Shown here: in pieces, positions 19,897 to 27,845 of the stretch
How the letters are laid out: each line of letters begins with the position of its first letter
How positions within the stretch are numbered: the stretch's first letter is position 1
Assembly: GCF_004137685.1 (NCBI RefSeq)
Contig: NZ_QYBB01000009.1
Location: forward strand, 1 to 64,000
DNA length: 64,000 nucleotides
Origin: Lichenibacterium minor
GTDB lineage: Bacteria; Pseudomonadota; Alphaproteobacteria; Rhizobiales; Beijerinckiaceae
Reading direction: 5' to 3'
Position numbers and translations under genes: made by a program
The notes under the pieces: model-generated
The model's input: only the letters and a program-made list of their open reading frames with translations
Told to the model about the DNA's origin: nothing
Database searches by the model: none

Positions 19897-20113
19897 GCCG
19901 CAGTTCCTCGCCGAAGCCCGCATCGACGAGCAGGCGCCGGGCGCGGGACGCGGCGTCGCGCTCCACCATGATGCGGCGCGCCAGGAAGCCCGACGAGCCC
20001 TCGATGACGCTCATGTGCTGGTCGGCGACGAAATAAGCGATGTGCGACTCGTCCAGGATCGAGGACACCACCGAGATCAGGACGATGTCGTTGGTGCGCA
20101 TGATCTCGATCAT
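19889..20113 (-). CDS. DUF2007-family small protein
   Basis: The protein has 74 residues from the ATG at 20113: MIEIMRTNDIVLISVVSSIL, then GFLARRIMVERDAASRARRLL. It resembles the DUF2007 'putative signal-transducing protein' family (a small ferredoxin-like fold). The stop overlaps the methyltransferase start. The function is unknown. Confidence 0.75.
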   Translation of the reverse strand: MIEIMRTNDIVLISVVSSILDESHIAYFVADQHMSVIEGSSGFLARRIMVERDAASRARRLLVDAGFGEELRRV

Positions 20114-20173
20114 CGGGGGCGCGGTCTCGATCTGGCCGGATGCCGCGCTGCGGGAACATCCTCCCGCCGGCTG

Positions 20174-20193
20174 CTTTATCCGCGCCGATAAGG
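20174..20193. promoter_or_regulatory. TTATC-N6-GATAA dyad in the DUF2007/ispB divergent region
   Basis: TTATC (20176-20180) and GATAA (20187-20191) form a perfect inverted repeat around six bases. It extends by a G-T and a C-G pair on each side. It could be an operator or a leader hairpin of the minus-strand transcript. Confidence 0.35.
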
Positions 20194-20197
20194 CGTG

Positions 20198-20226
20198 TTG
20201 CGGCAGGGCCACCCCGGCCTTATGGT
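20198..20226 (+). promoter_or_regulatory. Candidate promoter for ispB
   Basis: TTGCGG (20198-20203), a 17-base spacer, then TATGGT (20221-20226). The match is moderate. Its -10 overlaps the -10 of the opposing promoter. Confidence 0.35.
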
Positions 20227-20247
20227 CCGCGCGCGCATCAGTGACAA
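20219..20247 (-). promoter_or_regulatory. Candidate promoter for the DUF2007-methyltransferase pair
   Basis: On the minus strand, TTGTCA (20247-20242), a 17-base spacer and CATAAG (20224-20219). Five and four of six bases match the consensus. It would give a leader of about 100 bases containing the GATAA dyad. Confidence 0.45.
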
Positions 20248-20253
20248 GGAAGT

Positions 20254-21273
20254 GTGCCTTTGGGCGTGGTGATCCCCCTCGGTGAAACGGCCCAAGAGGC
20301 CGGCATCGGAAAGCTCTGGTCCCTCGTCCGGGCCGACATGGAACGGGTGAACCAGGCCATCGTGGCCCGGACCGGGTCCGACGTCGCCATGATCCCCGAG
20401 GTCGCCAACCACCTCATCGAGTCGGGCGGCAAGCGCCTGCGCCCGATGATGACGCTCGCCGCCGCGGGCCTGTGCGGCTACGCGGGCGACGGCCACGTCA
20501 AGCTCGCCGCGTCCGTCGAGTTCATGCACACCGCGACGCTGCTGCACGACGACGTCGTCGACCAGAGCGACATGCGCCGCGGCAAGCTCGCCGCCCGCAT
20601 GCTGTGGGGCAACGAGGCGTCCGTGCTGGTGGGCGACTTCCTGCTCGGCCAGGCCTTCCGCATGATGGTCGAGGTCGGGTCCCTGCCCTGCCTGTCCGTC
20701 CTGGCCGACGCCGCGGCGGTGATCGCCGAGGGCGAGGTGATGCAGATCTCCGCCGCCAAGGACACCGCCACCACAGAGGACGACTACGTCGCGGTGATCC
20801 GCGCCAAGACGGCCGCGCTTTTCGCCGCCGCCTGCGAGGTCGGGCCGATCCTGGCCGGGCGCCCCAAGGCCGAGATGGCGGCCTGCCGCGCCTACGGCAC
20901 CAACCTCGGCATCGCGTTCCAGCTCATCGACGACGCGCTGGACTACGGCGGGTCGAGCTCGGCGCTGGGCAAGAACGTCGGCGACGACTTCCGCGAGGGC
21001 AAGATCACGCTCCCCGTGGTGCTGTCCTTCCGCCGGGGCTCCCCCGAGGAGCGCGGCTTCTGGAGCCGGACGCTGGAGAAGGGCGAGATCGCCGAGGGCG
21101 ACCTCGAGACCGCCATCGCGACGATGCGGCGCCACCGCGCCATCGAGGACACGATCGAGCGGGCGCGGCACTACGGCGCCATGGCGCGCGACGCGCTGGA
21201 GCTGTTCCCCGCCTCGGACCACAAGGCGGCGCTGCTCGACGTGGTGGAGTTCTGCGTCAGGCGCGCGAACTGA
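20254..21273 (+). CDS. ispB: Octaprenyl (all-trans polyprenyl) diphosphate synthase
   Basis: The protein has 339 residues from a GTG start. Both Asp-rich motifs are present: LLHDDVVDQSDMRRG (FARM) and QLIDDALDYGG (SARM), along with GGKRLRPMM. It extends farnesyl diphosphate with isopentenyl units to make the long ubiquinone side chain in the cytosol or at the inner membrane. The chain length is not deducible by eye, but alphaproteobacteria usually make decaprenyl. It is followed by tandem terminator hairpins. Confidence 0.93.
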   Translation: MPLGVVIPLGETAQEAGIGKLWSLVRADMERVNQAIVARTGSDVAMIPEVANHLIESGGKRLRPMMTLAAAGLCGYAGDGHVKLAASVEFMHTATLLHDDVVDQSDMRRGKLAARMLWGNEASVLVGDFLLGQAFRMMVEVGSLPCLSVLADAAAVIAEGEVMQISAAKDTATTEDDYVAVIRAKTAALFAAACEVGPILAGRPKAEMAACRAYGTNLGIAFQLIDDALDYGGSSSALGKNVGDDFREGKITLPVVLSFRRGSPEERGFWSRTLEKGEIAEGDLETAIATMRRHRAIEDTIERARHYGAMARDALELFPASDHKAALLDVVEFCVRRAN

Positions 21274-21282
21274 ACCGGGGTT

Positions 21283-21386
21283 CCGAAGGACGTGCCCTTC
21301 GGCCGATCTCAGGACGACAATCCGAGGGCCATCGATCGATGTTCAGGGCTCTGCCCTGAAACCCGCCAAAGGCCGAAGGCCTTTGG
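21283..21386. terminator. Three tandem hairpins between convergent ispB and spoVR; repeat family
   Basis: Three perfect hairpins follow each other. CCGAAGG/CCTTCGG is at 21283-21302. TTCAGGGC/GCCCTGAA lies around TCT at 21342-21360. CCAAAGGCC/GGCCTTTGG lies around GAA at 21366-21386. The last two, joined by ACCCG, have the form of a dispersed intergenic repeat I recall from many alphaproteobacterial genomes. The position between converging 3' ends suggests bidirectional termination. Confidence 0.6.
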
Positions 21387-21392
21387 AAACCA

Positions 21393-22949
21393 TCACCCTC
21401 CCTGCAGGAAGTTCGCGCGCGCGCTGGCGCTGTGCTCCTTCACCACCTTGCCGGCCGCGGCGTCGACCTCCTTCAGGTGCACGTCGTAGCCCCACAGGTC
21501 GGCCAGGTGCTGCAGCACCTCGCGGGTTTCGCGCTCGCTCATCAGCACGCCGTTCAGCACGTTGTGCTGCAGCATCAGCCGCCGGTCGCCCGCGAGGTCG
21601 ACGTCGACCACCTGGATGTCCGGGTCCTGCCAGGCGACGTCGTAGTGCCGCGACAGAGCGCGCCGCAGGCCCCGGTAGCCGCGCTCGTCGTGGATCGCCG
21701 CGACCTTCAGGTCCTTCTTCGGGTCGCCCCCGTCCTGAACGTGGAACAGCTTCCACCGCCGCATCAGCGCCGGGCTGAGGAACTGCGACACGAAGCTCTC
21801 GTCGCGGTAGTTGGCCCACACGTCGGCCAGCACCGCGGCGGGGTCTCCCCGCCCCGCGATGTCGGGGAACCATTCCCGGTCCTCGTCCTCCGGTTTCGTC
21901 ACGATGCGCTCGATGTCCTGCATCATGGCGAAGCCGAGCGCGTAGGGGTTGATGCCGCCGAACCGCTTGTCGTCGTATTCGGGCTGCATCACCACATTGG
22001 TGTGGGAGCCCAGGAACTCGAGGTAGGACCCTTCCGTGATCTGCCCCGTCTCGTAGAGCTTGCCCATGATCTGGTAGTGGCAGTAGGTCGCGCAGCCCTC
22101 GTTCATCAGCTTGGTCTGCCCCTGCGGGTAGAAATACTGGGCGATGAGGCGGACGATGCGGATGATCTCGCGCTGCCAGGGGGCCAGGCGCGGCGCGGTC
22201 TTCTCCACGAAGTACAGGATGTTTTCCTGCGGCAGCTCCAGCAGCGCCTTGCGGCGGTCGTCGCTGAGGTTGCCAGGCTTGTTCTTCTCCTTCTCGGGCA
22301 CGGTGCGCCACAGGTCGTTGAACATCTGCTCCTGGTGTTCGCGCCGGTCCCGCTCGCGGCGCTGCTCGGAGGCGAGGTCCGGCTTGCGCTTGCGCGGATA
22401 GCGATGGACGCCGTGGCTCTGCAGCGCGTGGGCGGCGTCGAGCACCCGCTCGACGGCGACGTGGCCGTAGCGCTCCTCGCAGTCGGCGATGAAGCTCTTG
22501 GCGAAATCGAGGTAGCCGACGATGCTTTCGGCCTGCGTCCATTGCTTGAACAGATAGTTGTTCTTGAAGAAATGGTTGTGCCCGAACGCCGCGTGGGCGA
22601 TCACCAGCGTCTGCATCGTGGCGGAGTTCTCCTCCATGATGTAGCTGATGCAGGGGTTGGAGTTGATGACGATCTCGTAGGCGAGGCCGCGCAGGCCCTT
22701 GCGGTATCCGGCCTCGTGGTGGGCGAAGCTCTTGCCGAAGCTCCAATGGCCGTAGAACAGCGGCATGCCGACGGACGAATAGGCGTCGAGCATCTGCTCG
22801 GTGGTGATGATCTCGATCTGGTTCGGGTAGGTCTTGAGGCCGAGTTCGCCGTGCGCGATGGCTTCGCAGGCGTCATTGATCCGCTGCAGCGTCTCGTAGG
22901 TCCAGTCCGCGCCCTCGAACAGCAGCGGGCTCCCGCTCATGGAATTCAT
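21393..22949 (-). CDS. spoVR: SpoVR family protein
   Basis: The protein has 518 residues, the usual length of SpoVR/YcgB. It begins MNSMSGSPLLFEGADW and contains the family blocks YGHWSFGKSF, NSNPCISYIMEEN, EGCATYCHYQIM and NPYALGF. The name comes from Bacillus cortex formation, but in Gram-negatives the gene accompanies prkA and yeaH as a stress and nutrient-limitation trio of unknown biochemistry. Its ATG overlaps the yeaH stop (ATGA), so it is the third, translationally coupled gene of the operon. The longer open frame to 23183 is a shadow of yeaH. Confidence 0.93.
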   Translation of the reverse strand: MNSMSGSPLLFEGADWTYETLQRINDACEAIAHGELGLKTYPNQIEIITTEQMLDAYSSVGMPLFYGHWSFGKSFAHHEAGYRKGLRGLAYEIVINSNPCISYIMEENSATMQTLVIAHAAFGHNHFFKNNYLFKQWTQAESIVGYLDFAKSFIADCEERYGHVAVERVLDAAHALQSHGVHRYPRKRKPDLASEQRRERDRREHQEQMFNDLWRTVPEKEKNKPGNLSDDRRKALLELPQENILYFVEKTAPRLAPWQREIIRIVRLIAQYFYPQGQTKLMNEGCATYCHYQIMGKLYETGQITEGSYLEFLGSHTNVVMQPEYDDKRFGGINPYALGFAMMQDIERIVTKPEDEDREWFPDIAGRGDPAAVLADVWANYRDESFVSQFLSPALMRRWKLFHVQDGGDPKKDLKVAAIHDERGYRGLRRALSRHYDVAWQDPDIQVVDVDLAGDRRLMLQHNVLNGVLMSERETREVLQHLADLWGYDVHLKEVDAAAGKVVKEHSASARANFLQGG

Positions 22950-24274
22950 GCCGAAGCTCCCCTGGCGGTCGCGCCGCCGGCTGCGCCCTTCTCCTTGCGT
23001 TCGAAGAGCTTGCGGAACACGGGATAGATTTCGGCGCGGTGGCGCACCTTGCACATGGCGAAGTCGGCGCCCGATTTCGCCACCGCCTCGTAGGTCCGCC
23101 ACAGCTCCGTTTGGCGCTGCACGAAGCCCATGTGCGGCGTCTCGTTCTCGCGCCCGACCTCGAGGTAGGCGAAATACTGGCACAGCGGCAGCACCCCGTC
23201 GCGCAGCGTGGTGGCGGTGCGCTCGGTGTCGCCCGACGAGTTGTCGCCGTCCGAGGCCTGGGCCGTGTAGATGTTCCAGTCGCCGGGCGGATAGCGCGCC
23301 TCCACCACGCGGATCATCTCGTCGAGCGCCGAGGACACCACCGTGCCGCCCGTTTCGGGCGAGGAGAAGAACGTGTCCTCGTCCACTTCCCGGGCTTCGT
23401 GGGTGTGGCGGATGAAGACGATGTCGACGTTCTTGTAGCGGCGCTTCAGGAAGATGTAGAGCAGCGAGAAGAACCGCTTCGCGAGGTCCTTCATGTGCTC
23501 GGTCATCGAGGCCGAGGTGTCCATCAGGCAGAACATGACCGCCTGCGCGACGGGTTTCGGCACCGGGTTGAAGCGCCGGTAGCGGATGTCGATCGGGTCG
23601 ACGAAGGACACCCGCCGCGTCCGCTCCACGAGGTGCGCGAGCTCGGCCCGCAGCGCGTCGAGGCGGCCGGGGTCGAGGCCGGATTCGGCCAGGGCCTCGA
23701 CCTCGGCCTCCAGCGCCCGCACGTCCTCGCCCTTGGGGCGCTTCAGGGCGATGCGCCGCGACAGCGAATTGCGCATCGTGCGGGTGAGCGACATGTTGGC
23801 GGGCGAGCCGGCGGTGGAATATCCCGCCCGGCTCAGCGACTGGGATTCCGCCGTCGCCAGCTTCTTCTTGGCGAGGTCGGGCAGTTCGAGGTCGTCGAAG
23901 AACAGGTCGAGGTATTCTTCGCGCGACAGGACGAAGCGGAAGTCGTCCTCGCCCGAGCCGTCCTCGGCGCCCTCGTTGCCGCGGCCGCCCCCGCCGGACG
24001 GGTCGCGCGGGATGGTGTCGCCCTCGACGAACCTCTTGTTGCCGGGGAAGAGCCCTTCGCGCACCCCGCCCTTGGAGGAGCGGCGCAGGCGGGGCTCGCG
24101 GACGCCGTCGACCGGGATGGACACTTCCCCGCCCTGGTCGAGGTCCTTGATGGACCGGTCCTTCGAGGAGTTCCTCACCGCCTGCCGCACCAGGGTCTTG
24201 GCGCGGCGCAGGAAGCGCTGCCGGTTGGCGAGGCTCTTGCCGCTCCCGTTGAGGCGGCGGTCGACGATATGCAT
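22946..24274 (-). CDS. yeaH: YeaH/YhbH family protein (DUF444)
   Basis: The protein has 442 residues. A von Willebrand A-like MIDAS motif DTSASMTEHM is visible near the middle, with VFIRHTHEAREVDED and GTVVSSALDEM downstream. The N-terminus MHIVDRRLNGSGKSLANRQ is characteristic. In E. coli YeaH acts with the kinase YeaG in nitrogen-starvation and stress adaptation. It lies 25 bases after prkA and overlaps spoVR by four bases. Probably cytosolic. Confidence 0.93.
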   Translation of the reverse strand: MHIVDRRLNGSGKSLANRQRFLRRAKTLVRQAVRNSSKDRSIKDLDQGGEVSIPVDGVREPRLRRSSKGGVREGLFPGNKRFVEGDTIPRDPSGGGGRGNEGAEDGSGEDDFRFVLSREEYLDLFFDDLELPDLAKKKLATAESQSLSRAGYSTAGSPANMSLTRTMRNSLSRRIALKRPKGEDVRALEAEVEALAESGLDPGRLDALRAELAHLVERTRRVSFVDPIDIRYRRFNPVPKPVAQAVMFCLMDTSASMTEHMKDLAKRFFSLLYIFLKRRYKNVDIVFIRHTHEAREVDEDTFFSSPETGGTVVSSALDEMIRVVEARYPPGDWNIYTAQASDGDNSSGDTERTATTLRDGVLPLCQYFAYLEVGRENETPHMGFVQRQTELWRTYEAVAKSGADFAMCKVRHRAEIYPVFRKLFERKEKGAAGGATARGASA

Positions 24275-24299
24275 GGGGCCTCGCTCGATCGTTGCTCGC

Positions 24300-26240
24300 T
24301 CAACCGGCCTTCTTGTGGCGCATGTACCATTCGACGAGGCGCCGCACCTGGCGCTCGGTGTAGCCCCGCTCGACCATGCGCTGGACGAACTCGCCGTGCT
24401 TCTTCTCGGTGTCGCTGTCGCGCTTGGACGTGAAGCTGATCACCGGCAGCAGTTCCTCGACCTGGGAGAACATGCGACGCTCGATCACGTCCCGCAGCTT
24501 CTCGTAGGAGGTCCAGGACGGGTTGCGGCCGGAATTGTGGGCCCGGGCGCGCAGCGAGAACTTCACCACCTCGTTGCGGAAGTCCTTCGGGTTGGCGATG
24601 CCGGCGGGCTTCTCGATCTTGGTCAGCTCCTGGTTCAGGAGCTCGCGGTTGAGGAGCTGCCCGGTGTCGGGGTCCTTGAAGTCCTGGTCCTCGATCCAGG
24701 CGTCGGCATAGTCGACGTAGCGGTCGAACAGGTTCTGGCCGTAGTCGTGGTAGGATTCGAGATAGGCCTTCTGGATCTCGTGGCCGATGAACTCGGCATA
24801 GCGCGGGGCGAGGTCGGCCTTGATGAACTCGCGGTAGCGCTTCTCGACGTCGTCGGGGAGCTGCTCGCGGCGGATCGACTGTTCCAGCACGTACATGAGG
24901 TGGACGGGGTCGGCGACGACCTCGGTGGTGTCGTGGTTGAAGGTGGCCGCCAGCACCTTGAAGGCGAAGCGGGTCGAGATGCCGTCCATCCCCTCGTCGA
25001 CGCCCGCCGCGTCCTTGTATTCCTGCATGGAGCGGGCGCGGGGGTCGACCTCGCGCAGGCTTTCGCCGTCGTAGACGCGCATCTTCGAATAGGTGTTCGA
25101 GTTCTCGTGCTCGCGCAGCCGCGACAGCACGGAGAAGCGCGCCAGCATGTCGAGCGTGCCCGGCGCGCAGGGCGCGTCCGCCAGTTCGGAGGTGCGGATC
25201 AGCTTGTCGTAGATCGACTTCTCCTCCGACACGCGCAGGCAGTACGGCACCTTGATGACGTAGATGCGGTCGATGAAGGCTTCGTTGTTCTTGTTCTGCC
25301 GGAAGGTCTGCCACTCGGCCTCGTTCGAGTGGGCCATGATGATGCCGGTGAAGGGGATCGCGCCGATGTTCTCGGTGCCGACGTAGTTGCCCTCCTGCGT
25401 GGCGGTGAGCAGCGGGTGCAGCATCTTGATCGGCGCCTTGAACATCTCGACGAACTCGAGCATGCCCTGGTTGGCGCGGTTGAGGCCGCCCGAATAGCTG
25501 TAGGCGTCGGGGTCGGCCTGCGACAGCGATTCCAGCTTGCGGATGTCCACCTTGCCGACGAGGGACGAGATGTCCTGGTTGTTCTCGTCGCCGGGCTCGG
25601 TCTTGGACAGCGCGATCTGGCGCAGCCGCGACGGGTTGATCTTGACGACCTTGAACTTCGAGACGTCCCCGTTGAACTCGTCGAGGCGCTTCAGCGCCCA
25701 GGGGCTCATCAGGCCGGTGAGGCGACGGCGCGGGATGCCGTAGCGGTCCTCGATCTGCTCGCCCATCGTGTCGGGATCGAAGAGGCCGAGCGGGCTTTCG
25801 AACACCGGGCTGAGCTCGCTGCCGGCCTTGAGCACGTAGACGGGATGGTGCTCGATCAGCGCCTTCAACCGCTCGGCGAGCGAGGACTTGCCGCCGCCGA
25901 CGGGCCCCAGCAGGTAGAGGATCTGCTTGCGCTCCTCCAGGCCCTGCGCGGCGTGGCGGAAGAAGGACACGATGCGCTCGATCGTTTCCTCCATGCCGTA
26001 GAATTCGGAGAAGGCGGGGTAGAGCCGCACGGTGCGGTTCATGAAGATGCGGCCGAGGCGCGGGTCCTTGGCGGTGTCCACCATCTCGGCGGCGCCGATG
26101 GCGGCCAGGATGCGCTCCGGCGCGCTGGCGTACATCATCGGGTCGGAGCGGCAGCCCTGCAGGTAGTCGGCGAGCGACATGTCGGCCGCCCGTCGGGCGT
26201 CGTAGGACCGCGCGAAGCTCGTGAACAGGTCGTCCATCAA
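24300..26240 (-). CDS. prkA: PrkA/YeaG family AAA+ serine protein kinase
   Basis: The protein has 646 residues, full length. The Walker A motif GPVGGGKSSLAERLK lies near residue 110, the family block is FTGIIMAHSNEAEW, and the C-terminal PrkA kinase-like domain ends with EWYMRHKKAG. It is the first gene of prkA-yeaH-spoVR. PrkA/YeaG proteins are reported as serine kinases or ATP-dependent regulators induced under starvation. Upstream on the minus strand is a near-consensus sigma-54 promoter with a transcript start predicted about 58 bases before the ATG. This agrees with the known RpoN/NtrC control of yeaGH in enterobacteria. Confidence 0.95.
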   Translation of the reverse strand: MMDDLFTSFARSYDARRAADMSLADYLQGCRSDPMMYASAPERILAAIGAAEMVDTAKDPRLGRIFMNRTVRLYPAFSEFYGMEETIERIVSFFRHAAQGLEERKQILYLLGPVGGGKSSLAERLKALIEHHPVYVLKAGSELSPVFESPLGLFDPDTMGEQIEDRYGIPRRRLTGLMSPWALKRLDEFNGDVSKFKVVKINPSRLRQIALSKTEPGDENNQDISSLVGKVDIRKLESLSQADPDAYSYSGGLNRANQGMLEFVEMFKAPIKMLHPLLTATQEGNYVGTENIGAIPFTGIIMAHSNEAEWQTFRQNKNNEAFIDRIYVIKVPYCLRVSEEKSIYDKLIRTSELADAPCAPGTLDMLARFSVLSRLREHENSNTYSKMRVYDGESLREVDPRARSMQEYKDAAGVDEGMDGISTRFAFKVLAATFNHDTTEVVADPVHLMYVLEQSIRREQLPDDVEKRYREFIKADLAPRYAEFIGHEIQKAYLESYHDYGQNLFDRYVDYADAWIEDQDFKDPDTGQLLNRELLNQELTKIEKPAGIANPKDFRNEVVKFSLRARAHNSGRNPSWTSYEKLRDVIERRMFSQVEELLPVISFTSKRDSDTEKKHGEFVQRMVERGYTERQVRRLVEWYMRHKKAG

Positions 26241-26308
26241 AGGGCCCTCTCATCCGCGGGTGGTCCGGCGGCGCCGGACGTCGAAGAGTCTTGGAGATAC
26301 GAACCGGG

Positions 26309-26326
26309 CTGCAGACCGTGTGCCAG
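26309..26326 (-). promoter_or_regulatory. Sigma-54 (RpoN) promoter for prkA-yeaH-spoVR
   Basis: The minus strand reads CTGGCACACGGTCTGCAG. It has the -24 TGGCAC and -12 TGCA boxes with exactly ten bases between the invariant GG and GC. It differs from the consensus TGGCACG-N4-TTGCW at two positions. Transcription would start near 26298. Confidence 0.6.
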
Positions 26327-26415
26327 TTTCGGGCCGGAAGCCCTTCGGGCGCGTGGTCACAGTCAACGTGTGGCGGGTGTCCGTTCTGTGGCGTCCCCCT
26401 GCGGCGTCTGCACCT

Positions 26416-26435
26416 GCGGGGAGTGTGCTCCCCGC
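26416..26435. promoter_or_regulatory. Perfect dyad upstream of the sigma-54 promoter, enhancer candidate
   Basis: GCGGGGAG (26416-26423) and CTCCCCGC (26428-26435) form a perfect 8-base inverted repeat with a 4-base centre. It lies about 108 bases upstream of the -24/-12 element, the usual range for bacterial enhancer-binding proteins. A second dyad, ACGCG-TCG-CGCGT, lies at 26498-26510. Confidence 0.4.
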
Positions 26436-26867
26436 CACGACGTCCATGCAAGGACAGCTTTCGCCCGCTGGCAAGCGCCGGACTCGCGTCCAAGACCACG
26501 CGTCGCGCGTCAAAAGGTGCGGAATGTCGGCTGAAGGGGCGGTGAATGCCGCAAAAGCCGTCACTTGAGACGTCGGATGCGGGCTCGGCCGCAAAGCCTT
26601 GGCCGGGCGGCGGAAGGCGCCCCGGGGGCGCTCGGGGCCGCGCGCGGGGGACGGGCCGGCCGCCATCGCCGGTCAGCCTCGGATGCCGCGGTCCGGCCCT
26701 GCGGTGAAAGGCGGCAAGCGGCCGGGCCCGCCCGTTCGATCCGCCCGGCGAGGACCGCTTACCTCACGGGTGCGACATGGCTGCAACAGCGGAGGTGCGG
26801 AGGTGCCCCGGCGGCGGCACGGCGCCGGCCGCGGCGGCTACGGGCCCGCCCGCCGGGCCGGGCCCCG

Positions 26868-27737
26868 TCAGCGCAGCGCGGTCGACCGCACCCACCAGTC
26901 CGGCCGGGCGCCGGCGACACGGGCCGCGGCGGCGCGGGCCGCGCGCCGGTCGTCGTAGAGGGCGAAGCAGGTCGAGCCCGAGCCCGACATCCGCACCACG
27001 CGGTGGTCCGCCGTGGCGCCGAGCACGTCGATGGCGTCGCCGATCGCGGGAGCGAGCGACAGCGCCGCCGCTTCCATGTCGTTGCGGCCGCCGCGCACGA
27101 GGTCGACGAAGGCGCCGTGGCCGAGCCCGTCGTGCGGCACGGGGTGCTCGCCGAGGTGTCGCGCTTCCCCGGGCTCGAACCCCATGCGCTTGAACACCGC
27201 TGGCGTCGGCAGGTGGACGCCCGGGTTGGCCAACACGGCGTAGAGCGGGCGCGCCATCAGCGGCAGGCCGAGCCGGTCGCCCGTGCCCGCCATCATGCGC
27301 GAGCGCGGATGGACGCAGACGGGCACGTCCGAGCCGGTGGCGCGGGCGGCCGAGCGGACGCGCTCGTCGTCGAGGCCGAGGCCGTTCAGCCGGGCGAGCA
27401 GGCGCAGCGCCGCCGCGGCGTCCGACGATCCGCCGCCGATGCCGGCCCCCACCGGCAGGCGCTTCGTCAGGCGGAAGCCGCCCGTGCGCAGGCCGGGCAC
27501 GCGCCCGGCCAGCGCGCGGGCGGCCTTGAGCACGAGGTTGCCCTCCGTGTCGCCGGCGTCCGTGGCGGTGGGGCCCGACACCGCGAGGCCGAGCGGCGCC
27601 GCGGGGTCGAGCGCCAGGACGTCGGCGACGCCGGCGAAGATCACCAGGCTTTCGAGGTCGTGGAAGCCGTCGGGGCGCCGCCGCACGACATGGAGGGTCA
27701 GGTTGATCTTGGCGGGGGCGCGGGTCAGCAGGAGCAT
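26868..27737 (-). CDS. ispE: 4-diphosphocytidyl-2-C-methyl-D-erythritol kinase
   Basis: The protein has 289 residues. It begins MLLLTRAPAKINLTLHV, has the GHMP-kinase ATP loop PVGAGIGGGSSDAAAAL near residue 95, and ends with VVRMSGSGSTCFALY, the third GHMP motif. It phosphorylates CDP-ME in the MEP isoprenoid pathway in the cytosol. The CLC gene lies upstream on the same strand with a 108-base gap, so co-transcription is possible but not evident. Confidence 0.95.
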   Translation of the reverse strand: MLLLTRAPAKINLTLHVVRRRPDGFHDLESLVIFAGVADVLALDPAAPLGLAVSGPTATDAGDTEGNLVLKAARALAGRVPGLRTGGFRLTKRLPVGAGIGGGSSDAAAALRLLARLNGLGLDDERVRSAARATGSDVPVCVHPRSRMMAGTGDRLGLPLMARPLYAVLANPGVHLPTPAVFKRMGFEPGEARHLGEHPVPHDGLGHGAFVDLVRGGRNDMEAAALSLAPAIGDAIDVLGATADHRVVRMSGSGSTCFALYDDRRAARAAAARVAGARPDWWVRSTALR

Positions 27738-27845
27738 GCGGCTGCATGGCCCGAAGGTGGCGGACGGGTCAAGGCGAGCGCGGCGGCGGCCGGCTTGCGC
27801 AGCACGCCACGGCGGCAGGGCGAGCCGCCCGGCAGGCCGGGGCCG

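Larger units (their letters stand above)
26241..26867. other. 627-base gene-free region upstream of prkA
   Basis: Several open frames cross this stretch on both strands, but none has family-like sequence, a good ribosome site or a codon pattern like the neighbours. It holds the sigma-54 promoter and dyads of the prkA operon in 26300-26520. The part from 26580 to 26867, next to the ispE 3' end, is very GC-rich with no feature I recognise. Confidence 0.55.

Noticed and set aside
20153..20177. GGAAC-N16-CTTT, similar to an EcfG general-stress promoter
   Set aside because: The -10 has one mismatch to CGTT in a core position and it lies within the other candidate's leader; not strong enough.
26250..26666. 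138-codon minus-strand open frame upstream of prkA
   Set aside because: It crosses the sigma-54 promoter and dyads, has no ribosome site and no family resemblance.
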